Below, one piece after another: positions 1-6,658 of a stretch of DNA of 64,000 bases (the first letter of the stretch is position 1; every line of letters begins with the position of its first letter). A program made the position numbers and the translations under genes. The stretch comes from Runella limosa DSM 17973 (GTDB lineage: Bacteria; Bacteroidota; Bacteroidia; Cytophagales; Spirosomataceae), in NCBI RefSeq assembly GCF_000482465.1, contig NZ_KI519427.1, positions 166,421-230,420 of the forward strand. Reading direction: 5' to 3'. The notes beneath the pieces are model-generated. The model saw only the letters and a list, made by a program, of their open reading frames with translations. It did not search any database and was not told the origin of the DNA.

Positions 1-1
1 G

Positions 2-373
2 GGGAGCAACGACATCGCCGACTCACCGCTCGACAAAACACCCTTGCAAATCCTCGAAACCTACAAAGTGGTAGTCAAAAACATACGGGCGAAGCTACCC
101 AACGCCGCGATTTACTGGATTGCCATTTCGCCCAACGAACGCCGCTGGGCGGTGCAAGACAAAATCTTGGAAGCCAATGCCTTGTTTAAAAAATATTGCG
201 AATCGACCCCAAATCTGCACTACATCGAAACCATGCCGCAGTTGTTGGGGAAAGATGGCAAATACCAACCCGAATTGTACATTGGCGACAAGCTTCATTT
301 CAACGAGAAAGGGTACGAGATTTGGAAAAACGTGATTGGGGGCGTACTAAATCGTGATTTTGGCAAAAAGTAA
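2..373 (+). CDS. SGNH/GDSL-family hydrolase, 5'-truncated by window edge
   Basis: This is the C-terminal part of an SGNH-type esterase or lipase-like hydrolase. The frame is open from base 2, and the first residues read GSNDIA, the block III Gly-x-Asn-Asp motif that supplies the oxyanion-hole Asn. The catalytic block V Asp-x-x-His is seen near the end as GDKLHFNEKGY. The nucleophile block GDS is missing and must lie left of the window. The TTG at 44 is in frame but is not a real start. The stop codon overlaps the ATG of the next gene, so the two are probably co-transcribed. Substrate is unknown; Bacteroidota members often deacylate sugars or lipids. Confidence 0.85.
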   Translation, partial: GSNDIADSPLDKTPLQILETYKVVVKNIRAKLPNAAIYWIAISPNERRWAVQDKILEANALFKKYCESTPNLHYIETMPQLLGKDGKYQPELYIGDKLHFNEKGYEIWKNVIGGVLNRDFGKK

Positions 374-1161
374 TGAATGACTTTAACACCGCTTGGCGAA
401 AAACGGCCTCCACGATTTACCAAAAGCCCAACGACTCGAAAATTTTTGGTTCGGTAGAAGTGGATATTACTGACTTAGAAAAATACATTCAGCAGCGGCG
501 CAAAGCAGGCGTTAAGATAACGCTTACGCATTTTTTTCTGTTGGCAACCGCCCGCGCCCTTCGCGATGAAGTACCCGAATTTAACACCTACGTCAAGCGC
601 GGGACCATCGTACCTTTTCCGAGCATCGACGCCACGGTAAGTGTGTTGATGGCCAACGGGGAAATGGGTTCGGTAAAAATGCAACACATTGATAATTACA
701 CCTTAACGACCTTGGCCGACGCCCTGCGCCAAGCCATCCAAAACGCCCAAAAAGGCGATGAAAAGTCTAAAAAACAGAAAGAAACCCTTGCGCACATTCC
801 TTGGCCCTTCCGTGACTACGTGTATCGCCTCATTCGGTACTTGACGGTGCGGCTGGGGCTAACGATTCCGTGGCTAGGCATCTCGGCCAACAGTTTTGGG
901 GCGTTTTTTTTGTCCAATATCGGCAGCATTGGCCTTGACATGGGCTACCCCGCCCTGTTTCCCTCGGCCAATGTCTCGTTTGTGTTGATTTTGGGGGGCG
1001 TTTCCCAAAAACCGTGGGTCGTAGGGGGGCAAGTCGTACCGCGCACGATACTTTCGTTGGGGGCAGCCCTCGACCACCGCGTGGTGGACGCCTCGCACGG
1101 CGGAAAACTATTCAAATACCTCAAAAAAGTCATCGCCCAACCTCACCTCCTCGAAACCTAA
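373..1161 (+). CDS. 2-oxoacid dehydrogenase acyltransferase (E2) catalytic-domain protein, no lipoyl domain
   Basis: A 262-residue stand-alone protein resembling the catalytic domain of dihydrolipoamide acyltransferases (CoA-dependent acyltransferase fold). Near the C-terminus it carries DHRVVDASHGG, matching the family's His-x-x-x-Asp active-site signature. The segment SNIGSIGLDMGYPALFPSANVS resembles the trimer-interface/CoA region, cut short here to a few residues. There is no N-terminal lipoyl domain and no peripheral-subunit-binding domain, and no E1 or E3 gene nearby, so a role in a classical dehydrogenase complex is unlikely. It may be an acyltransferase of unknown substrate. ATG overlaps the upstream stop by one base. 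Confidence 0.8.
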   Translation: MNDFNTAWRKTASTIYQKPNDSKIFGSVEVDITDLEKYIQQRRKAGVKITLTHFFLLATARALRDEVPEFNTYVKRGTIVPFPSIDATVSVLMANGEMGSVKMQHIDNYTLTTLADALRQAIQNAQKGDEKSKKQKETLAHIPWPFRDYVYRLIRYLTVRLGLTIPWLGISANSFGAFFLSNIGSIGLDMGYPALFPSANVSFVLILGGVSQKPWVVGGQVVPRTILSLGAALDHRVVDASHGGKLFKYLKKVIAQPHLLET

Positions 1162-1164
1162 CCA

Positions 1165-1440
1165 CCTCAACAAACCCTTTGTCACCTCGACAATGAATTT
1201 GTCACCTCGGCAAACCCTTTGTCACCTCGACGAAGGAGAGGTCTACCACCAAACAGCACAACGCGCTACGCATTTAGCCAAGCCAAAAACCTTTTGAGTG
1301 CTATAAAGCACAAGCAGGCACGCTCACACCATCAAACGTGCAAAGGGTTGCTCACAACCCGCCCAACCGCAGCTTTTGTCACCTCGACGAAGGCTTTTGT
1401 CACCTCGACGAAGGCTTTGTCACTTCGACGAAGGAGAAGC
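1165..1440. repeat. Array of ~20-bp TTTGTCACCTCGACGAAGG repeats plus GGGTTGCTCACAACCC palindrome
   Basis: The array starts right after the stop codon of the E2-like gene. Copies of TTTGTCACCTCGACGAAGG (with variants) occur at about 1178-1240 and as a run of three units at about 1375-1435. A perfect palindrome GGGTTGCTCACAACCC lies at 1345-1360. The stretch around 1329-1372 is also found, inverted, at about 27117-27165. No supported gene; an open frame through it is only a repeat translation. Confidence 0.85.
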
Positions 1441-1867
1441 CTACCTCCACTTTAAAAAAAATCAGAAATTAGGCAGTTAGTTTTGAAATCAACTAATCTT
1501 TGGTATATATTTACAAAACAGCATACCCATCTAGGTTAAACGCATAAAAAAAAGAAGCCTCAGCGAGGCTAAATCTTAGTAGAAAAAAAGGTAAAGGCCA
1601 TTTCCCCCTTCATTGTCTTCTAATTAGTTTTGAACTGAACACTATGCTTGGCATCGTTTTGGCTGTGAAGTGGGCGAATTTTTGGGGTTTCTGAAGGAAT
1701 GATGAACGTTTACAATACAGAAAGTATGACATCTAAAGTACAATAAAATATTAGTATATTTAAAATAAATATGGGTGTTACTGTAAAACTTTCGCATATT
1801 TAGGAGTTACTATGCAATTGGACTGGTTGGAAGGCGTTTTAGGCCACCTTTCTACCAGTCCAACTTC
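1441..1867 (+). repeat. Island leader copy A (conserved non-coding ~400 bp)
   Basis: This stretch aligns with the reverse complement of about 36071-36455 (copy C), and its first part with the reverse complement of about 26780-27060 (copy B). Landmarks in all copies are a segment near TTGGGATATATTTACAAA, AATTAGTTTTG, and TTTACAATACAGAAAG. Copy A has an extra ~90-bp insertion near 1533-1620 containing a GCCTCAGCGAGGC hairpin. It ends in a perfect 10-bp inverted repeat TTGGACTGGT (1818-1827) / ACCAGTCCAA (1854-1863). Frames through it differ between copies and are broken, so it looks non-coding; it may carry a promoter for the cargo. Confidence 0.75.
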
Positions 1868-1870
1868 ATG

Positions 1871-1944
1871 TAACAGCGGTTTTGCACAATTACCCTTGCC
1901 GCAGGCGCAACACAAGGGTAACTGCGCAAAGCCGCCTCACGTTA
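1871..1944 (+). repeat. attC-like imperfect palindrome after leader A
   Basis: A TAAC...GTTA imperfect palindrome. The left arm (1871-1899) starts TAACAGCGGTTTTGCAC and the right arm (about 1913-1944) ends GCCGCCTCACGTTA. Inside are matching TTACCCTTG and CAAGGGTAA. Terminal TAAC/GTTA, bulged arms and a central loop are features of integron attC sites, but the GTTRRRY core is only approximate (GTTATGT). Nearly the same element occurs inverted at 35998-36070 before the DGQHR cargo. Confidence 0.6.
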
Positions 1945-1990
1945 TGTGCCATTTTAAACGACACCCTACAAACATAGACCTTACAATTTA

Positions 1991-3172
1991 ATGAATATAC
2001 TTTATAACAATTCTATTTGCAATTCTTCAATACTTGGGTTTTATCCAAAATTCACGAAAGACCAAGAGCAACAGATTTTAGCAACTTTCTTTGAACAATT
2101 GATTTTGTTTGACAACATTGTTATTAGTACGGACAAAGACAATTTCTCTCTAATATTCTTAATTTCAAAGCTAGGGTTAGAAACAGTAGAAAGACTTATA
2201 AGAAGTGGCTATATAAAATTTAGTATAAAATCAGCAATAATTGTAACTGGAACTGGACGACGAAGAGAAGATGGAAGCATAGATGAAAGTGTAATTTATT
2301 CTCAACCACCAATAGTTGGTGGAGTTCTTGGAGATGAAGAACTTAAACCTGAAAGAAATATCTTAAAGGCATTAAGTCGATTTGACATTGACAAAAAAAC
2401 AAGAAATAAATTAATAGATAAAATCGCTCCTTCATATCTATCAACTGACAATATGAAAATTGGTGTAGACACTACAGATTTTATTCTAAATTCATACGAG
2501 AATAATCATTTAGAGCAACTTGGTTTACCATTTACAAAAGACCCTAATGACTTAAATCTTGAGGAGCGAGGTAGGCTATTGGATTTAGCTAACTCAATTT
2601 TAGAGGCTGGTATTATAGCCAAAAACGGATTTAAGAGTTACAATAATTATGGAGAATTTGAAATTGCCGAGAAAAGTTTTGAAAACATAGGCAAAGCATA
2701 TAACATAAGTACTAATGTTTCAGAAATATTAAAAATCGAAAATACACCAGATTTAAGGCAGATTTATTTAAATAACCAATTTGAAGTTGAAGATATTTTT
2801 AAACTTAGACACTTAAAAACAGCCAAATACTTTAGAAAATGGATAAATGAAGTTGGAGAAAATGCCAATTCTGCTGAAGTTACAGAAGCCTATTTAGCTG
2901 AAATAAAAGAAGCTAAAAGTTTTTTTAATACGACAAAGGGGAAAATCATAAAGAATACATTAATGTATGGTGCAACTTCTGGCTTAGGTTTATTAATTGC
3001 TGGACAAATTGGAGCTTTAGTCGGTGGAGTTATTAAGCCAATTGTAGAACCAGCTGTTGATTACGGTTTAGGATTAATAGAAGAATTTACAGTTGACGGA
3101 CTTTTTGCTGGGAAGACCCCTAAAATCTATATTGATAAATTTAAAGACGAATTAAAACAAAACGGCACATAA
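1991..3172 (+). CDS. Hypothetical 393-aa cargo protein with C-terminal Gly-rich hydrophobic segment
   Basis: No family recognised. The gene is strikingly AT-rich compared with the flanking host genes and is the first cargo after leader A. The protein is mostly soluble-looking and charged. Residues about 333-366 form a glycine-rich hydrophobic stretch (ATSGLGLLIAGQIGALVGG) that could insert in a membrane, as in some pore-forming or membrane-targeting effectors. No signal peptide is seen. ATG at 1991 follows an AT-rich leader. Its place in an island with HEPN-like and other accessory genes suggests a stress or defence role, which is inference only. Confidence 0.6.
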   Translation: MNILYNNSICNSSILGFYPKFTKDQEQQILATFFEQLILFDNIVISTDKDNFSLIFLISKLGLETVERLIRSGYIKFSIKSAIIVTGTGRRREDGSIDESVIYSQPPIVGGVLGDEELKPERNILKALSRFDIDKKTRNKLIDKIAPSYLSTDNMKIGVDTTDFILNSYENNHLEQLGLPFTKDPNDLNLEERGRLLDLANSILEAGIIAKNGFKSYNNYGEFEIAEKSFENIGKAYNISTNVSEILKIENTPDLRQIYLNNQFEVEDIFKLRHLKTAKYFRKWINEVGENANSAEVTEAYLAEIKEAKSFFNTTKGKIIKNTLMYGATSGLGLLIAGQIGALVGGVIKPIVEPAVDYGLGLIEEFTVDGLFAGKTPKIYIDKFKDELKQNGT

Positions 3173-3293
3173 CAAGATTGAGCATTTGGAATTCTATTAT
3201 ACATTTGTGCTAAATTGAACATTTGTACTTCTAATTCCCCCACTTCGGCAAGCCACAAAACGCTATATGTAAGGCGACACAACATTATAAACT

Positions 3294-3860
3294 ATGGACT
3301 TTCAACAAGATTTCGGCACGGTTGACATTATTCTTAACTCTGACTTTGAAACAAGAGGCGTTGACGCTTTTGCTTTATCTTTGATAAAAGCAGAAAAACA
3401 AGCAAGACGAATTTTTACATTCTTAATTTTTCAGAATCCAGCGTTTTCGATTTTCGATTATTCTGAACTTCGTTCAACACTTGCGACAAATAAAAACTTA
3501 TATTTTGACGGTTTTATCAAAGGTATTGACCTAATATTACCACGACAGCTTAAACAAGTATATGGTGCTGACTATGACAAAGATATTAGAGACTTGATTT
3601 TGTTTACAAAGGACAGAAATAAAATATTCCACGGACAAGTAACATTAGGTGGACTTTCAAGAAATGACTTAATTGACAGAGTTACTCATATCAAGAAATG
3701 GTGTAAACATTTAGGCGAAACAATAAAAGCAGAAATTGGGTATGATGGATTTAGCGACTCTTACAAAAAATCTCAAACCGAGTTAAAATTGAATAACTTG
3801 AATAAATTTGACACAATTGCAAAATACGAACAGTTTTTAAAGAAAGAAATGCAGCGATAG
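3294..3860 (+). CDS. HEPN-like protein (putative RNase), cargo of island 1
   Basis: A 188-residue AT-rich cargo gene. The helical-looking protein carries the HEPN signature Arg-x4-His at R108-H113 (DRNKIFHGQ), preceded by a helix ending KDIRDLILFTK. This resembles HEPN/MAE-type and RiboL-PSP-HEPN families, whose Rx4-6H motif forms an RNase site. HEPN proteins often work as toxins with a MNT or other partner; no nucleotidyltransferase is adjacent. The gap before it (3173-3293) holds only a weak TAAC-type palindrome ending near CGCTATATGTAAGG, and a clear TAAC...GTTA palindrome follows. Assignment rests on one motif and overall length. Confidence 0.5.
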   Translation: MDFQQDFGTVDIILNSDFETRGVDAFALSLIKAEKQARRIFTFLIFQNPAFSIFDYSELRSTLATNKNLYFDGFIKGIDLILPRQLKQVYGADYDKDIRDLILFTKDRNKIFHGQVTLGGLSRNDLIDRVTHIKKWCKHLGETIKAEIGYDGFSDSYKKSQTELKLNNLNKFDTIAKYEQFLKKEMQR

Positions 3861-3877
3861 ATAACCAGCCCAGCATA

Positions 3878-4004
3878 TAACGTGGTTTTTTTTGCAAGGC
3901 TGGCTTGACGTACAAAACTCATCTTAGTATTTCAATTTAGCTTTGCACTAAGGTTAGCCTGACGTTTCCTGATTGCCAGCCCTGCACAAAAGCCTAATCC
4001 GTTA
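3878..4004 (+). repeat. attC-like imperfect palindrome between cargo genes
   Basis: The left arm (3878-3904) begins TAACGTGGTTTTTTTTGCAA and closes with GGCTGGC. The right arm (3975-4004) begins GCCAGCCCTGCACAAAAGCC and ends CCGTTA. The two pair over their length with bulges and enclose a ~70-bp loop, the size range of integron attC sites. The right terminus continues GTTAGCGG. It separates the HEPN-like gene from the zinc-ribbon gene. Confidence 0.6.
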
Positions 4005-4073
4005 GCGGTCAGTTTAGGGGGACTTTGCTACAACAAGACAACAGACGATAGAATTTAAACTAAATAAAAAACT

Positions 4074-4520
4074 ATGTATTGTATACAATGCGGGGCAAAA
4101 ATCCCAGATAACTCAAAATTTTGTTCACATTGTGGACACAAGCAAACAGAAGGAGAACCTTCACTAAAAGAAAAACTTGCTGACGTAATTATTGAAAAAG
4201 AGATTACAAGACAAGTTATTGAAGCTCATAAATCTTCAATTGAATATCAATTTATAAAAAAAGCTATAGGATGGTATTTAGCTTGGGTGTTTTTGCATTT
4301 AGGTTTACTCTTAACTACGGCAGACAGCATTTTAGGAAAAGGTACTTATTTATGGAAAGACAATGATAACTTTTGGCCAATTTCTAAAAGGAGCGTTGTT
4401 CAAAATTATGACATTAGAGAATTTTTGGTTTATACAATTTTTCCATTAGCAATATTATTTATTAGGAATATGCTAAGAACACAAAAAAAATCAGAAAATA
4501 GCGAAACAAAATCTGAATAA
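4074..4520 (+). CDS. Zinc-ribbon membrane protein, cargo of island 1
   Basis: 148 residues. The N-terminus is a zinc ribbon with four cysteines (C3, C6, C17, C20; CIQCGAK...CSHCGHKQ). One hydrophobic helix (about residues 66-84) is followed by a second (about 118-132), so it is probably an inner-membrane protein with a cytoplasmic ribbon. AT-rich like its neighbours. Function unknown. An unrelated zinc-ribbon membrane protein (DUF3667) is cargo in island 2. Confidence 0.65.
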   Translation: MYCIQCGAKIPDNSKFCSHCGHKQTEGEPSLKEKLADVIIEKEITRQVIEAHKSSIEYQFIKKAIGWYLAWVFLHLGLLLTTADSILGKGTYLWKDNDNFWPISKRSVVQNYDIREFLVYTIFPLAILFIRNMLRTQKKSENSETKSE

Positions 4521-4598
4521 TAAAAAATAAGAAATACAATTAAAAAAAATGTATTTCTCAGTAGGTGAAGATAATAAAACACCAGACTTGATTTTTAA

Positions 4599-5039
4599 AT
4601 ATTAAAACTAAAAACTTTAAATTGGTATGTTTCCTACCACCAAGACTTGACAATTTCGGTTGACAAAAAAGTAGAACTTGAAAACTTTGGACCTTGGACG
4701 ACAAAGCAAAGCCAATTTGCGGTTGAACCACCATTGGACATAATGGAAAATATTTACACAATCCGAATTCATCTTGACGATACAGAAGAAAATAATGGAG
4801 CGTTAAGAGTAATTCCTAAATCTCATTTAAAGAAAATTTACAGACCTGAGACAATTGACTGGACGATAGAAACAGAAACGACTTGTAATGTAAGTAAAGG
4901 TGGAGTTATGATTATGAAACCTTTAATTTTACATAGTTCAAGTCGGACAACAAATAACAAGAAAAGACGAGTAATACATATTGAATTTTCAAACCAAGAA
5001 CTACCAACCGAACTAAAATGGGCAGAACGACTGAACTGA
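4599..5039 (+). pseudogene. Phytanoyl-CoA dioxygenase (PhyH)-family gene, N-terminally truncated
   Basis: The frame is open from 4599 and encodes NWYVSYHQD, matching the PhyH Trp...His-x-Asp iron-binding motif. It continues to LRVIPKSHLKK and GGVMIMKPLILHSSSR, which hold the distal iron-binding His and the 2-oxoglutarate-binding Arg. The first roughly 80 residues typical of the family are absent, and no ATG precedes the HxD motif in this frame. The TTG at 4647 would start after the HxD motif, so it cannot give a working enzyme. It is therefore either a truncated remnant or frameshifted upstream. Codons are AT-rich like the rest of the island. A TAAC-type palindrome follows directly. Confidence 0.65.
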
Positions 5040-5051
5040 AAATAGAAAACC

Positions 5052-5190
5052 GACAGAATAACATCGGTTTGGCAATATGGCGGCTGAAGTGCTTCTATGA
5101 AATAGTTGTGCAAGGTTCAAGGGCAGTAATTCTATGGAACTTTTGTGCTAAAAATCCGCCACACCGCTAAGCGCAGAACCATTAGCTGTC
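5052..5190 (+). repeat. attC-like imperfect palindrome after PhyH remnant
   Basis: The left arm (5052-5083, GACAGAATAACATCGGTTTG...GGCGG) pairs with the right arm (about 5156-5190, CCGCCACACCGCTAAGCG...AACCATTAGCTGTC). The pairing includes the outer GACAG/CTGTC ends. It has the same design as the element at 3878-4004, again with a long central loop. It lies between the PhyH remnant and the VOC gene. Confidence 0.5.
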
Positions 5191-5265
5191 ATTGCAAATG
5201 CCTCGCGTCAGTTCAATTAATATCAATTAAGCTGTAAGACGACTAAATCTGAAATTAAAGTTTTT

Positions 5266-5655
5266 ATGCAAGACTATCATATAACAACTGTGAAGCCATT
5301 TCTGACAGTAAACAATGGGGAAAAAGCTGTCGAATTTTATATTTCTGCTTTTGGAGCCATTGAAAAAAAAAGGTTTGAAATGCCTGACAAAAAGCTGTCA
5401 TCTATAATCGAAATTGACAAAGCGGAGTTTTATGTTGGCGACGAGGAGCCTAATAATGGAAATTTAAGCCCAGACGAGAATTCGAGTAGTCCAGTTAGGA
5501 TAATTTTGCAAACTAAAAATGCTGACGAATTATTCGAGAGGGCGCTAAGGCTAGGGGCCACACAAATTTGTCCAATGACAACTGAAGATGATTGGAGAAT
5601 AGGAAAGCTAAAAGACCCTTTTGGACATATTTGGGAAATTGGTTGCCCCTTGTAA
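5266..5655 (+). CDS. VOC-superfamily (glyoxalase/PhnB-like) protein
   Basis: 129 residues with the fold signature of a single vicinal-oxygen-chelate module pair. The N-terminal strand is VKPFLTVNNGEKAVEFYISAFGA and the C-terminal strand is LKDPFGHIWEIG. This matches PhnB/glyoxalase-bleomycin-resistance relatives, which bind a metal or small electrophiles or drugs as homodimers. Substrate cannot be told. It is the last cargo of island 1 on the plus strand and is preceded by a TAAC-type palindrome. A 40-bp dispersed repeat follows at 5684. Confidence 0.8.
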   Translation: MQDYHITTVKPFLTVNNGEKAVEFYISAFGAIEKKRFEMPDKKLSSIIEIDKAEFYVGDEEPNNGNLSPDENSSSPVRIILQTKNADELFERALRLGATQICPMTTEDDWRIGKLKDPFGHIWEIGCPL

Positions 5656-5683
5656 GCAATGACATAAATTTGACTTATCCGTT

Positions 5684-5723
5684 GTTGCGCCTCTACCGAG
5701 GCTACTTTGAATTACCCTAGAAC
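5684..5723. repeat. 40-bp dispersed repeat, copy 1
   Basis: Identical over 40 bases to 39166-39205. It starts GTTGCGCCTCTACCGAGGC, where GCCTC and GAGGC form a small hairpin, and ends ATTACCCTAGAAC. Both copies are followed by a T run. Nature unknown. Confidence 0.8.
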
Positions 5724-5788
5724 TTTTGCTCAACCTATTTGGTGAAAAGGCACGACAGACAAATAAAGTTTGAGGTTGGGTTAATAGC

Positions 5789-6481
5789 CTACCAACGCAT
5801 CCGAAAACCAACTCCGTGGATACCTTCGATTTTGATGGTAGGGTCATCGCACAGATATTTACGCAAACGCGACATAAATACATCTAAGCTACGTCCCATA
5901 AAATAGTCATCGTCACCCCAAATGGCTTTGAGCAGGTCTTCCCTTTTGATGACTTCGTTGGGGCGGCTAGAAAGGTACCGCAACACTTCGGCTTCGCGGT
6001 AGGTGAGGGTATGGTGTTTGTCGGCCAGTTGGAGGGAGAGTTTATCAAAGTCAAAAACGTACTTGCCCACATACATCTGGGATTTTTCCACTTTTTCGGT
6101 TTTTACTTCCGTTCGTTGGCTTCGGCGCAAAAAAATCTCAATTTTGAGCATCAACTCCTCCATGCTAAATGGCTTGGTGAGGTAATCATCGCCGCCAATG
6201 CGCAGACCGTGTAATTTGTCTTCCTGCAATGCCCTTGCCGTCAAAAACAGGATAGGAACATGTTTGTCTTGTTCTCTAATTTTTTTTGCCAACGTAAACC
6301 CGTCCATCAAAGGAAGCATCACGTCCAACACGCACATATCGAACGGTTGCTGCTCCGAAAAAGTCTCCAGCGCTTCTTGTCCATCCACGCAATGAACGAT
6401 TTCATAATGATTTAATTCGAGGTTATCTTTTGTGACAAAACCAAGATTCGGGTCGTCTTCCACGTATAAAATGCGGGGCAT
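5789..6481 (-). CDS. OmpR/PhoB-family response regulator
   Basis: 230 residues when started at the ATG at 6481 (MPRILYVEDD); the longer open frame translates a hairpin region upstream. The receiver domain (1-115) has acidic D10/D11, phospho-acceptor D53 (VLDVMLP), T81 and K103. The C-terminal winged helix (about 130-228) contains LTYREAEVLRYL and a typical RLRKYL recognition helix. It is the cytoplasmic partner of the histidine kinase just upstream on the same strand, separated by 177 bases that hold strong hairpins. Signal unknown. Its likely binding sites are the ATTAACAAA direct repeats at 8008-8027. Confidence 0.93.
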   Translation of the reverse strand: MPRILYVEDDPNLGFVTKDNLELNHYEIVHCVDGQEALETFSEQQPFDMCVLDVMLPLMDGFTLAKKIREQDKHVPILFLTARALQEDKLHGLRIGGDDYLTKPFSMEELMLKIEIFLRRSQRTEVKTEKVEKSQMYVGKYVFDFDKLSLQLADKHHTLTYREAEVLRYLSSRPNEVIKREDLLKAIWGDDDYFMGRSLDVFMSRLRKYLCDDPTIKIEGIHGVGFRMRW

Positions 6482-6553
6482 ATTTTTACTTTTTTGTCGT
6501 TGGTAGGGGTTATTTAGTACGTATTGGTTAGCAGCAAGATTCTTGGCGTACGT

Positions 6554-6629
6554 TTTGGTTGTGAGCAACCAAAACCACTTGTGTGTGCTTGGTTGCTCAC
6601 AACCAAACGCGAGGTTTCTCAAAACCTCG
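6554..6629. repeat. Two hairpins between kinase and regulator genes
   Basis: A perfect 19-bp inverted repeat (6554-6572 with 6589-6607) is built around GGTTGTGAGCAACC, the same palindrome core that is dispersed in the islands. A second hairpin (6610-6629, CGAGGTTT CTCA AAACCTCG) sits beside it. Located between the kinase stop and the regulator start, they may cut transcription or mark a repeat insertion. Confidence 0.8.
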
Positions 6630-6658
6630 TGATGGCAACTTTATCGGATGAACTTTTT

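Noticed and set aside
1219..1455. 78-codon frame in the repeat array
   Set aside because: Only a translation of tandem repeats, with repeated FVTSTKA units and no homologous look.
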